Source: JAICYJ01 sp035473255 (GTDB taxonomy: Bacteria; Actinomycetota; Thermoleophilia; Gaiellales; JAICJC01). From it: DNA of 17,548 nucleotides. Location: assembly GCA_035473255.1 (NCBI GenBank), contig DATIOK010000191.1, positions 1-17,548 of the forward strand. The letters are read 5' to 3'. Position numbers and translations under genes: made by a program. Each line of letters begins with the position of its first letter. The first letter of the stretch is position 1. Positions 6,713-13,793 of this stretch are shown one piece after another. Under the pieces are notes generated by a model, which saw only the letters and a list, made by a program, of their open reading frames with translations, searched no databases and had not been told where the DNA came from.

Positions 6713-9175
6713 ATGGAACGCTACGACCCCGCAGCGATCGAGGCCCGCTGGCAGAAGATCTGGCGCGACCAGCGGATTCACGAGGTGCCCAACCCGGAGC
6801 CCGGTGAGGACACCTCAAAGCTGATGTACGTGCTGGAGATGCTGCCCTACCCGTCGGGCGAGCTGCACATGGGGCACGTCAAGAACTACACGATGGGCGA
6901 CGTGGTCACGCTCTATAAGCGGCGCAACGGCTGGCGTGTGATGCACCCGATGGGCTACGACGCGTTCGGCCTGCCGGCCGAGAACGCGGCCATCAAGAGC
7001 GGCAAGCACCCGAGCGTGTCGACGCGCGAGAACATCGAAGCGATCCGCGTGCAGATGCGCCGCATGGGCTGGTCGATCGACTGGACGCGGGAGCTATCCA
7101 CCTCCGAGCCCGACTACTACCGGTGGACGCAGTGGATCTTCCTGCGGCTGTTCGAGGCCGGCCTGGCCTACCGCAAGAACGCGGCCGTCAAGTGGTGCCC
7201 CAACGACCAGACGGTGCTGGCCAACGAGCAGGTGATCGACGGCCACTGCGAGCGCTGCGGTGCCGAGGTCGAGGCCAAGAACCTGGAGCAGTGGTTCTTC
7301 AAGATCACCGACTACGCGCAGCGGCTGCTGGACGACCTGGCCGAGGTGCGATGGCCGGAGCGGGTCGTGACCATGCAGCGCAACTGGATCGGCCGCAGCG
7401 AGGGCGCCGAGGTCACGTTCCGGGCCGAGCATGACCCGTCGATCGAGCTGCCGGTGTTCACCACGCGCCCGGACACGCTGTACGGCGCGACCTTCTTCGT
7501 GCTTGCCCCAGAGCACCCGCTTTCGGCGGAACTGGCGCGCGGCACCGACCAGGAGCAGGCGGTGGCCGACTACGTCCGGCACACGTCGGCGCTGTCGGAG
7601 GTGGAGCGGTCATCCGAGAAGGAGAAGAGCGGCGTTTTCACCGGGCGCTACGTCGTCAATCCTGTAAACGGCGAGGCGATTCCGGTGTGGGTGGCCGACT
7701 ACGTCCTGATGGAGTACGGCACCGGCGCGGTGATGGCGGTGCCCGGCCACGACGAGCGCGACTTCGAGTTCGCGGAGAAGTTCGGGCTGCCGGTGCGCCA
7801 GGTGGTGGCACCGCGCGACGGCGATGCCGCGGTCGAGGGTGCGTTCGTCGCGCACAGCGCCGACGAGGTGCTGATCAACTCGGCGGCGTTCACCGGCATG
7901 TCGGCGCCCGAGGGCAAGCGCGCCATCATCGAGTGGCTGGAGGGCGAAGGATTGGGGCGCGGCCGGGTGGCCTTCCGCCTGCGCGACTGGCTGCTGTCAC
8001 GGCAGCGGTACTGGGGCTGCCCGATCCCGATCGTCCACTGCGAATCCTGCGGCGTCGTACCAGTGCCGGACGACCAGCTGCCGGTGGTGCTGCCCCAGGT
8101 CGAGGACTTTGCCCCCAAGGGCCGCTCTCCGCTGGCCGCCGCTGAGGACTGGGTGCACGTGTCGTGCCCGAGCTGCGGCGGCCCGGGCCGGCGCGAGACC
8201 GACACGATGGACACGTTCGTGGACTCGTCCTGGTACTACATGCGCTACGCGGATCCTCAGAACGCGACCGCGCCGTTCCAGCGCGACATCGTCGACACCT
8301 GGCTGCCGGTCGATCAGTACATCGGTGGAGTCGAGCACGCGATCCTGCACCTGATGTACGCGCGCTTCTTCACCAAGGCGCTGTACGACCTGGGGCACGT
8401 GGGCTTCACGGAGCCGTTCGCGAACCTGTTCACGCAGGGGATGATCCATTACCACGGCGCCAAGATGTCCAAGTCGCGGGGCAACATCATCAATCCCGAC
8501 GAATACATCGAGCGCTACGGCGCCGACACCACGCGGCTGTACACGCTGTTTCTGGGGCCGCCCGAGCAGGACGCCGAGTGGCAGGACTCGGGCGTGGCCG
8601 GCCAGCACCGATTCCTGGCGCGGCTGTGGAGGCTGGCACACGAGGTTGTTGCCAGCCATGGCACCGGCATCCCGGCGGCCGTCGCGGCCGACGGCCCCGG
8701 CGGCGACATGGTGCGCAAGGCACACTGGGCGATCGACAAAGTCAGCGCCGACATCGGCGATCGGTTCTCGTTCAACACGGCCCAGTCGGCGGTGCACGAG
8801 CTGGTGACGGCGATCCAGGACACACCCGCGGCGAGTGGCGAGCAACGACGGTTCGCCACTGCCACGGCGGTCAGCCTGATCCACCCGTACGCGCCGCACA
8901 TCGCCTGCGAGCTGTGGGAGGGGCTCGGCGGCGAGCGGCTGTGGGACGTCCCCTGGCCGGTCGCCGATCCGGCCATGCTGGCCAGCGACACGGTCACCTA
9001 CGCGGTGCAGGTGAACGGCAAGCTGCGCGGAGACGTGGGCGTGCCGGCCGACGCGGTCGAGGACGAGGTGGTGGCGGCGGCGCGCGCGGTTCCGAACGTG
9101 GCCGCCTACCTGGACGGCGCCGAGGTGCGAAAGACGATCTTCGTGCCCGGGCGGCTGGTCAACTTCGTCGCCTAG
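6713..9175 (+). CDS. leuS: Leucyl-tRNA synthetase (class I)
   Basis: This cytoplasmic enzyme charges tRNA-Leu. With the start at ATG 6713 it has 820 residues, normal for bacterial LeuRS, and begins Met-Glu-Arg-Tyr-Asp-Pro. The in-frame ATG at 6701 overlaps the likely -10 box TAGAAT and is less credible. The class I signature is His-Met-Gly-His at 52-55, and the KMSKS loop is intact at 584-588 (Lys-Met-Ser-Lys-Ser). Zinc-type cysteine clusters appear in Cys-Pro-Asn...Cys-Glu-Arg-Cys and in the Cys-Glu-Ser-Cys / Cys-Pro-Ser-Cys region. The inserted editing domain shows Thr-Thr-Arg-Pro-Asp-Thr-Leu-Tyr-Gly and Val-Pro-Gly-His-Asp-Glu-Arg-Asp. The anticodon-binding and C-terminal domains are complete. 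Its stop codon lies inside the left arm of the second structured element. Confidence 0.98.
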   Translation: MERYDPAAIEARWQKIWRDQRIHEVPNPEPGEDTSKLMYVLEMLPYPSGELHMGHVKNYTMGDVVTLYKRRNGWRVMHPMGYDAFGLPAENAAIKSGKHPSVSTRENIEAIRVQMRRMGWSIDWTRELSTSEPDYYRWTQWIFLRLFEAGLAYRKNAAVKWCPNDQTVLANEQVIDGHCERCGAEVEAKNLEQWFFKITDYAQRLLDDLAEVRWPERVVTMQRNWIGRSEGAEVTFRAEHDPSIELPVFTTRPDTLYGATFFVLAPEHPLSAELARGTDQEQAVADYVRHTSALSEVERSSEKEKSGVFTGRYVVNPVNGEAIPVWVADYVLMEYGTGAVMAVPGHDERDFEFAEKFGLPVRQVVAPRDGDAAVEGAFVAHSADEVLINSAAFTGMSAPEGKRAIIEWLEGEGLGRGRVAFRLRDWLLSRQRYWGCPIPIVHCESCGVVPVPDDQLPVVLPQVEDFAPKGRSPLAAAEDWVHVSCPSCGGPGRRETDTMDTFVDSSWYYMRYADPQNATAPFQRDIVDTWLPVDQYIGGVEHAILHLMYARFFTKALYDLGHVGFTEPFANLFTQGMIHYHGAKMSKSRGNIINPDEYIERYGADTTRLYTLFLGPPEQDAEWQDSGVAGQHRFLARLWRLAHEVVASHGTGIPAAVAADGPGGDMVRKAHWAIDKVSADIGDRFSFNTAQSAVHELVTAIQDTPAASGEQRRFATATAVSLIHPYAPHIACELWEGLGGERLWDVPWPVADPAMLASDTVTYAVQVNGKLRGDVGVPADAVEDEVVAAARAVPNVAAYLDGAEVRKTIFVPGRLVNFVA

Positions 9176-9378
9176 ATGGTTGATTCCATATCCGCGTGAT
9201 GTCCTGAGCGGCTGGGAATCACGCAGCGCAAGGATCGAGGGAGGGTCGATATCGGGAATATCGGCCCGACCGAGGACGCCGCGATGCGCGGGTTCCCGGT
9301 CGCAGCCCACCAACCGCCGGAAGTTTCCACGTCATTCTGAGCGATCAGGCGCGCGTGGATATGGAATTAACCATCTAG
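9172..9378 (+). repeat. Structured intergenic element, copy 2 (about 207 nt, long terminal inverted repeat)
   Basis: The arms 9172-9193 and 9357-9378 pair over 22 bp with one G-U (9182 with 9368). The 11-base strands 9195-9205 and 9273-9283 are identical to those of copy 1. Hairpin B is GGGTCGATAT/ATATCGGCCC (9243-9252 with 9258-9267), ten pairs with a U-G at the same rung as in copy 1. Hairpin A is shorter (GCTG/CAGC, 9211-9214 with 9224-9227). The conserved AAGGA...AGGGAG lies between them. The 73 nt between the inner strand and the right arm have the same length in both copies and about half their bases in common. The left arm starts inside the last codons of leuS. The right arm ends 14 bases before the stop of the convergent beta-propeller gene. 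No T-run follows either arm. Confidence 0.75.
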
Positions 9379-9392
9379 CACACCCGGATCGT

Positions 9393-10376
9393 CTAGCGCA
9401 TCGCGAAGCGGAACAGCTTGCCGTCGTGCGGGCCGTCGCTCGCCAGCCACAGCGTGGTGTTGGTGCCGCGGCCGACCGCGGGCAGGAAGTTCGCCGGAAG
9501 CGGCGTGCTGCCGAGCACGTGGCCGGTTCCGGAGTCGATCTGCCAGATCACGCTGCGCCGCCGCTCGGTGTTCGTGACCACCCAGATGCGGCCCCCCGCG
9601 GCCAGTGCCAGCACCGGGATGCCGTGGCCGAGCGCGATCGGCGCCCCGTCGGCGCCGCCGGCGGGGTGGACGCGCTGCAGGTAGCCGAGGTCGGCTCCCG
9701 CCGCCGAAATCGCGGACTGGGTGACCCAGACCGATCCGGCGGCGATCACCGGCGCGCTGTTGACGGGGGCGAACCCGGCCTTCGGCAGCCGGCTGGGCCC
9801 GACCGAGACGAGACGGCGATGGCCGGCGGGTGAGACGACGAACAGCTTCTGGTGCGCCGCGATCCACGATCCGCCCACGCCCGGCGTGCCCGCCAGCTGC
9901 CTGGCCACGGCCGGGCCGAGCTTCGAGGCCGGGACGCCTTGGACGTGGTGGCGCGTGAGCTTCCAGGTGCGGCTCCCCGAGCGGATGTAGTACGAGGAGC
10001 CGCGCGTCGCCAGGGTGATGGTTGGGCCGGCATGGGCGTGGATGTCCGCGTGCGGGAGGCTGTGCTTCGCCGGCCGCAGCGTCGCGTCGCGCTCGACCAG
10101 GCGGATCAGTCCGCCCTCACGGGCGACGCTCGCGACCAGCAGCGTGTGGCCGTGCTGGATGATGGCCGCCGCGCCGGGCGCAGGGACGCTCGTGTCTATG
10201 ACCAGGCGGAACGGCCGAGCAGCCGGTGGGGTCACCGTCACGGGCGGCGCAGCGTGGCTGGAGCGGGTATCGCGCGCGATTACGACGACCGCCGCCACCG
10301 CGACCGCCAGCGCGATCACGGAGAGCCACCGGCTCACCGGCCCGAACTTCTGGACAGGTCGAACGACGCTCTGCAC
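9393..10376 (-). CDS. Membrane-anchored or secreted beta-propeller-like protein of unknown function
   Basis: I do not recognise the gene as a named family. The 327-residue protein has a basic N-terminus and a single hydrophobic segment at about 17-35, without a lipobox cysteine, so it is probably anchored by an uncleaved signal segment with the rest outside. A proline-rich linker (43-54) follows. The remainder is beta-rich, with repeated strand motifs ending in aromatic pairs: Gly-Ser-Val-Trp-Val (214-218), Gly-Arg-Ile-Trp-Val (262-266) and Thr-Thr-Leu-Trp-Leu (307-311), spaced roughly 45-48 residues apart as in propeller blades. Catalytic residues are not evident. The start is GTG at 10376, with a strong AGGGGG five bases upstream. 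It is convergent with leuS and diverges from the LLM oxidoreductase. Confidence 0.75.
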   Translation of the reverse strand: MQSVVRPVQKFGPVSRWLSVIALAVAVAAVVVIARDTRSSHAAPPVTVTPPAARPFRLVIDTSVPAPGAAAIIQHGHTLLVASVAREGGLIRLVERDATLRPAKHSLPHADIHAHAGPTITLATRGSSYYIRSGSRTWKLTRHHVQGVPASKLGPAVARQLAGTPGVGGSWIAAHQKLFVVSPAGHRRLVSVGPSRLPKAGFAPVNSAPVIAAGSVWVTQSAISAAGADLGYLQRVHPAGGADGAPIALGHGIPVLALAAGGRIWVVTNTERRRSVIWQIDSGTGHVLGSTPLPANFLPAVGRGTNTTLWLASDGPHDGKLFRFAMR

Positions 10377-10414
10377 CCCGACCCCCTCGCCAAATCCCCT
10401 GCTCAGGCACCAGT

Positions 10415-10449
10415 ATCGGGGTATCCCGCGCCGAAGGGAAGCCCCCGAT
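10415..10449. other. Imperfect inverted repeat in the divergent promoter gap
   Basis: ATCGGGG (10415-10421) pairs with CCCCGAT (10443-10449), and inside it TCCC (10424-10427) pairs with GGGA (10436-10439). It lies in the 108-bp gap between the divergent propeller and LLM genes, about 24 nt before the LLM -10 box. It could be a regulator site or a leader hairpin of the minus-strand gene. Confidence 0.35.
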
Positions 10450-10472
10450 GGAACCGAACGACGATGGTGCGG

Positions 10473-10478
10473 TAGCGT
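10473..10478 (+). promoter_or_regulatory. Candidate -10 box of a leaderless LLM oxidoreductase gene
   Basis: TAGCGT fits TANNNT and ends six bases before GTG 10485. No Shine-Dalgarno sequence is present, so transcription probably starts at or next to the start codon. Confidence 0.4.
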
Positions 10479-10484
10479 GCGGCC

Positions 10485-11300
10485 GTGAGGTACGGAATCA
10501 TCCTCCCCGGCGGCACAGCGACGCAGCAGCTCGCGCAGGCCGAGGCGGCCGAACAGGCCGGCTGGGACGGCGTGTTCGTGTGGGAGGCCGCGTACGGCGT
10601 CGATGCCTGGACGCTGCTCGCGGCGATCGCGGCCCGCACCGAGCGGGTGCGACTGGGAACGATGCTGACGCCGCTGCCGTGGCGGAGGCCGTGGAAGGTC
10701 GCAAGCCAGGTGGTGACGCTCGACCAGCTCTCGCGGGGACGCGCGGTGCTGGCGGTCGGCCTGGGCGCGGTCGCGACCGACCTGCCCGACACGGGGGAGC
10801 AGGTGGGCCTGCGTGAACGGGCCGACATGATGGACGAGGGCATCGATCTGATCCGCGCACTATGGGACGGAAGCAGGCACTTCCACGGGTCGCACTACAC
10901 CTACTCGTGCGACCGTGACGACATGATCCGTGTCGGGCGGCCGGTGCAGGAGCGGATCCCGATCTGGGTGGTCGGGGTGTGGCCGCGACCACGATCGATG
11001 CGGCGGGTGCTGCGCTGCGACGGCATCATCCCTCAGTACTCGGGGGAGGGCGGCGGCCCGCAGGAGCTGCGCGACCTGAGCGAGTGGCTGGGAGGGAATG
11101 GCGTGGCGGACACGTTCGACGTGCTTTCCGAGGGCGAGACGCCGGCCGGCGACGCCGAGCAGGCGGCCGCAATCGTGCAGCCGTGGCGGGATGCCGGTGC
11201 GACCTGGTGGATGGAGACGCGCTGGGAGATGCCGCACGATTCGGCCGGGCGCATGCGCGAGGTGGAGGAACGGATCGCAGCCGGCCCGCCGTCGCACTGA
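10485..11300 (+). CDS. LLM-class (luciferase-like) oxidoreductase, probably F420-dependent
   Basis: The 271-residue protein has the TIM-barrel pattern of the bacterial luciferase-like family. The N-terminus Met-Arg-Tyr-Gly-Ile-Ile-Leu-Pro is followed by Ala-Glu-Gln-Ala-Gly-Trp-Asp-Gly-Val-Phe-Val-Trp-Glu, Arg-Val-Arg-Leu-Gly-Thr-Met-Leu-Thr-Pro-Leu-Pro-Trp-Arg-Arg-Pro, and Thr-Leu-Asp-Gln-Leu-Ser-Arg-Gly-Arg-Ala-Val-Leu-Ala-Val-Gly-Leu-Gly. These are the usual cofactor-binding strands of F420-dependent members in actinobacteria. Substrates in the family range from glucose-6-phosphate to terpenes and cannot be told here. It is somewhat shorter than the usual 290-350 residues, the last barrel strands being compact. 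The start is GTG at 10485, likely on a leaderless transcript. The tRNA-Gly gene lies antisense 15 nt downstream. Confidence 0.9.
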   Translation: MRYGIILPGGTATQQLAQAEAAEQAGWDGVFVWEAAYGVDAWTLLAAIAARTERVRLGTMLTPLPWRRPWKVASQVVTLDQLSRGRAVLAVGLGAVATDLPDTGEQVGLRERADMMDEGIDLIRALWDGSRHFHGSHYTYSCDRDDMIRVGRPVQERIPIWVVGVWPRPRSMRRVLRCDGIIPQYSGEGGGPQELRDLSEWLGGNGVADTFDVLSEGETPAGDAEQAAAIVQPWRDAGATWWMETRWEMPHDSAGRMREVEERIAAGPPSH

Positions 11301-11315
11301 CGGGAGGCGAAAGAA

Positions 11316-11386
11316 AGCGGGCGAGGAGAATCGAACTCCCGTCTTGAGCTTGGAAGGCTCTTGCTCTGCCATTGAGCTACGCCCGC
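11316..11386 (-). tRNA. tRNA-Gly, anticodon TCC
   Basis: On the minus strand, acceptor strands GCGGGCG (11386-11380) and CGCCCGC (11323-11317) pair perfectly, with T as the discriminator base at 11316. The D arm is GCTC-AATGGCA-GAGC. The anticodon arm is GAGC-CTTCCAA-GCTC with anticodon TCC at 11354-11352. The T arm is GGAG-TTCGATT-CTCC, extended by flanking bases. At 71 nt it has the expected glycine length. CCA is not encoded. A T-rich TTTCTTT follows the 3' end. Confidence 0.97.
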
Positions 11387-11400
11387 CGTGAGGCTCGGAC

Positions 11401-11406
11401 ATAGTA
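11401..11406 (-). promoter_or_regulatory. Candidate -10 box of the tRNA-Gly gene
   Basis: TACTAT on the minus strand is close to the TATAAT consensus and lies 14 bases upstream of the tRNA 5' end, which is suitable for a short 5' leader. The -35 region is only weakly recognisable. Confidence 0.4.
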
Positions 11407-11453
11407 CCGCTGCCGGAGCGGCCAGTCCGGCCGGTCGCCGGCCACCTGCGGGC

Positions 11454-11459
11454 TACCAT
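11454..11459 (+). promoter_or_regulatory. Candidate -10 box of the MMPL gene
   Basis: TACCAT precedes ATG 11469 by nine bases, with no ribosome-binding site between, so the transcript would have almost no leader. Confidence 0.35.
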
Positions 11460-11468
11460 GACCACCCG

Positions 11469-13598
11469 ATGGAGCGCCTGATCTTGCGCAGCGCAGCGGT
11501 CTGCACACGCCGCCCGTGGTGGGTGGTGGCGATCTGGATCGTGCTGCTGGCGGCCGCACTGCCGTTCTCCGGCAAGGCTCAAGGCGTGCTCTCCTCCGGT
11601 GGCTTCGACGTTCCCGGGTCGCAGTCGCAGCAGGCGATCGACTACCTGAACAACCAGCCCGGCCGCGGCGCCTACTCGTTCTCGTTCCTGGTCGATGCCC
11701 CCACCGCCGCCGCCGCGCGAGCACGGGTCGCCCAGGTGCGCGCGCGCGTGGCCGCGCGCTACCCCGAGATCCACTTCACGGCAGCCCCCCAGGACTCGCC
11801 CGACGGCAGCACCGTCTCGTTCGTCGGCTTCGCGTCGGTCGACCAGAACCGCTCGCTCACGATCTCCCGCGACCTGAAGCGCCTGGTACAGAACACCGAC
11901 CCACCGGTGCGCACCTTCCTGCTCGGCCCATCCGCCAACTACGCCACCTTCCAGGACATCACCGAGCAGGGCCTGCAGCGCGCCGAGCTGCTGTCCTCGC
12001 CGGTGATCCTGATCGTGCTGCTGGTGCTGTTCGGCGCCGTCGTGGCGATGCTGGTGCCGGCCGCGCTGGGAGCGCTCTCGGTGCTGATCACGTTCGCGCT
12101 CGTCTATTTGGTGGCGTCGCACACGGAGGTGTCGGTCTACGCGACCACGATGGTGACCATGATCGGCATCGGCGTCGCCGTGGACTACTCGATGTTCATC
12201 CTTGCCAGGTTCCGCGAGGAGCTGCTGGCCGGTGCCCCCACCGATCGGGCTGTTGCCACCGCGATGGCCACCTCCGGCACCGCCGTTGCCTTCTCGGGCA
12301 TGACCGTGATCGTCTCGCTGGCCTCGATCTGGATCGTGCCCGTGCGCGCGGTGCAGTCGATGGCGCTGGCCGCGATCATGGTGGTGACCGTGGCCGTGCT
12401 GGCGGCCATGACGCTGCTGCCCGCGGTGCTGATGCTGCTCGGCCCGCGCATCAACGCGCTGCGCATCCCCGGCCGCACGCAACGGCCCGGCCGCGAGGGC
12501 TTCTGGATGCGCTGGACGCGCGGCGTCATGCGCCGTCCGCTGCTGTCCGCGCTGGGGGCCGCCACGCTGCTGATCGTGCTGTCGCTGCCCGCGCTGTCGA
12601 TGGTGACGGCCAACCGGTCGCTCGAGCAGCTGCCGTCGTCCACCGATGTCAGAGTGGGCAACGCGATCCTGACCAAGCAGATCACCGGCCCCGGCCAGGG
12701 CCGCGAGGGCGCGCTCACGATTCTGGTGCGCCCCCAGGACGCCGGTGCCTCCAGCCCGGCCGCGGTCGCCGCGCAGCTGCGCGCCCGGCTGGCCCGCGAT
12801 CCCTTGGTCATGGCCGCGACGGTGGAGCCGGCCGGGGCCAGTCAGATCGTGGTCGGGCTGCTGCGGGTCGACCCCGAGTCGAGCCAGGCCGTCGACGTGC
12901 TGGTGCCGCGCGTCCGCTCGTGGGTCGGCGACCGCGGGCTGGTGAGCGGCCTGTCCGCCTTCAACCACGACCTCAACACCGAGGTCGGGGACGACCTCTG
13001 GAAGGTGATGGCGCTGGTGCTGGGCCTGTCCTACCTGGTGCTGCTGATGCTGCTTCGCTCCGTGCTGCTGCCGCTGAAGGCGGTGATCATGAACCTGCTG
13101 TCGATCGGGGCGTCGTACGGCGTGATCGTGGCCGTCTTCCAGTGGGGCTGGTTCGACTGGACCGGCTACCACTCGCTGGGCCACATCAACACGCTGAATC
13201 CGGCACTGATCCTGGCCATCACCTTCGGCCTGGCGATGGACTACGAGGTGTTCCTGCTGTCGCGCATCCGCGAGCGCTACGAGGCCACCGGCGACAACAC
13301 GCGAGCCGTCGCCGAAGGGCTGGCGTCGAGCGCCCGCACCATCACCTCGGCCGCTGCCATCATGACCATCGTGTTCGCGAGCTTCGTGTTGACCGGGGTG
13401 CCGGCGATCAAGGAGATCGGGCTGGGCCTGGCCGTCGCGATCGCCGTCGACGCCACCATCACGCGGCTGGTGCTGGTGCCCTCCACCATGCGGCTGCTGG
13501 GCCAGTGGAACTGGTGGCTGCCGGGCTGGCTCGACCGCCGCCTGCCGCACATGGCCCACGACGCGCCGCGCCGGCTCGCTTCAGAGACGGGCGACTAG
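11469..13598 (+). CDS. MMPL-family RND transporter
   Basis: The 709-residue inner-membrane protein has the two-fold MMPL layout. One membrane helix near the N-terminus (about 18-34) is followed by an external domain (about 40-170), five helices, a second helix and external domain (about 360-510), and five final helices. The Asp-Tyr pair used for proton coupling in MMPL proteins is present in both halves: D239-Y240 in Gly-Val-Ala-Val-Asp-Tyr-Ser-Met-Phe-Ile and D591-Y592 in Gly-Leu-Ala-Met-Asp-Tyr-Glu-Val-Phe-Leu. Actinobacterial relatives export lipids or drugs. The substrate is unknown, and no lipid-synthesis gene is adjacent. The frame stays open upstream to 11388, but that stretch overlaps the tRNA-promoter gap and lies ahead of the -10 box, so ATG 11469, which begins Met-Glu-Arg-Leu-Ile-Leu-Arg, was chosen. 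Confidence 0.93.
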   Translation: MERLILRSAAVCTRRPWWVVAIWIVLLAAALPFSGKAQGVLSSGGFDVPGSQSQQAIDYLNNQPGRGAYSFSFLVDAPTAAAARARVAQVRARVAARYPEIHFTAAPQDSPDGSTVSFVGFASVDQNRSLTISRDLKRLVQNTDPPVRTFLLGPSANYATFQDITEQGLQRAELLSSPVILIVLLVLFGAVVAMLVPAALGALSVLITFALVYLVASHTEVSVYATTMVTMIGIGVAVDYSMFILARFREELLAGAPTDRAVATAMATSGTAVAFSGMTVIVSLASIWIVPVRAVQSMALAAIMVVTVAVLAAMTLLPAVLMLLGPRINALRIPGRTQRPGREGFWMRWTRGVMRRPLLSALGAATLLIVLSLPALSMVTANRSLEQLPSSTDVRVGNAILTKQITGPGQGREGALTILVRPQDAGASSPAAVAAQLRARLARDPLVMAATVEPAGASQIVVGLLRVDPESSQAVDVLVPRVRSWVGDRGLVSGLSAFNHDLNTEVGDDLWKVMALVLGLSYLVLLMLLRSVLLPLKAVIMNLLSIGASYGVIVAVFQWGWFDWTGYHSLGHINTLNPALILAITFGLAMDYEVFLLSRIRERYEATGDNTRAVAEGLASSARTITSAAAIMTIVFASFVLTGVPAIKEIGLGLAVAIAVDATITRLVLVPSTMRLLGQWNWWLPGWLDRRLPHMAHDAPRRLASETGD

Positions 13599-13606
13599 CG
13601 GATTTG

Positions 13607-13717
13607 GATGGTTGATTCCACGAGCTACGCGGCGCTGGATCTTGTCTGGGACGCTCGTGGCGTCCAGCGCGCCCCATCCTGCGCCCAGCATCCACGCATC
13701 CCGTGAAACCAACCATC
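13607..13717 (-). repeat. Short structured element with the same termini (copy 3)
   Basis: The arms 13607-13622 and 13702-13717 pair over 16 positions with two imperfections that are G-U on the minus strand and A-C on the plus strand, hence the tentative strand. The left arm shares the 14 bases GATGGTTGATTCCA with the left arm of the element at 9172. The interior is about half as long as in the other copies. It can form GGACGC/GCGTCC and GCGCT/AGCGC stems (13636-13670). Read on the minus strand, parts (GCGTG-GATG-CTG, GCGCAGGAT-GGGG) align with gaps to the larger copies. It starts eight bases after the MMPL stop and ends 76 bases before rmuC. Confidence 0.55.
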
Positions 13718-13759
13718 GGCTCCGTCCGACCCCCCTGCGATGCTTCTTTGTCCGGCCCG

Positions 13760-13783
13760 TAAGGTCGGCGCAGGCGGAAAGGA
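13760..13783 (+). promoter_or_regulatory. rmuC -10 box and ribosome-binding site
   Basis: TAAGGT (13760-13765) is a possible -10 box. AAAGGA (13778-13783) lies ten bases before ATG 13794 and decides that start over the in-frame ATG at 13740, which precedes both signals. Confidence 0.45.
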
Positions 13784-13793
13784 CGGTCCTCAC

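Noticed and set aside
7997..9313. 438-codon minus-strand frame opposite leuS
   Set aside because: It is antisense to a conserved synthetase and continues into the repeat element, with no recognisable domain.
10860..13559. 899-codon open frame on the minus strand
   Set aside because: It runs antisense to the MMPL gene and through the tRNA-Gly gene. Its SSMAEQEPSKLKTGVRFSSPAFF-like stretch is the well-known artefact of translating a tRNA, and the rest is Gln/His/Arg-rich, as in shadow frames of GC-rich genes.
11516..13615. 699-codon plus-strand frame overlapping the MMPL gene
   Set aside because: It is an alternative frame of the transporter with Arg/Gly/Ala-rich content. The transporter frame has all family motifs.
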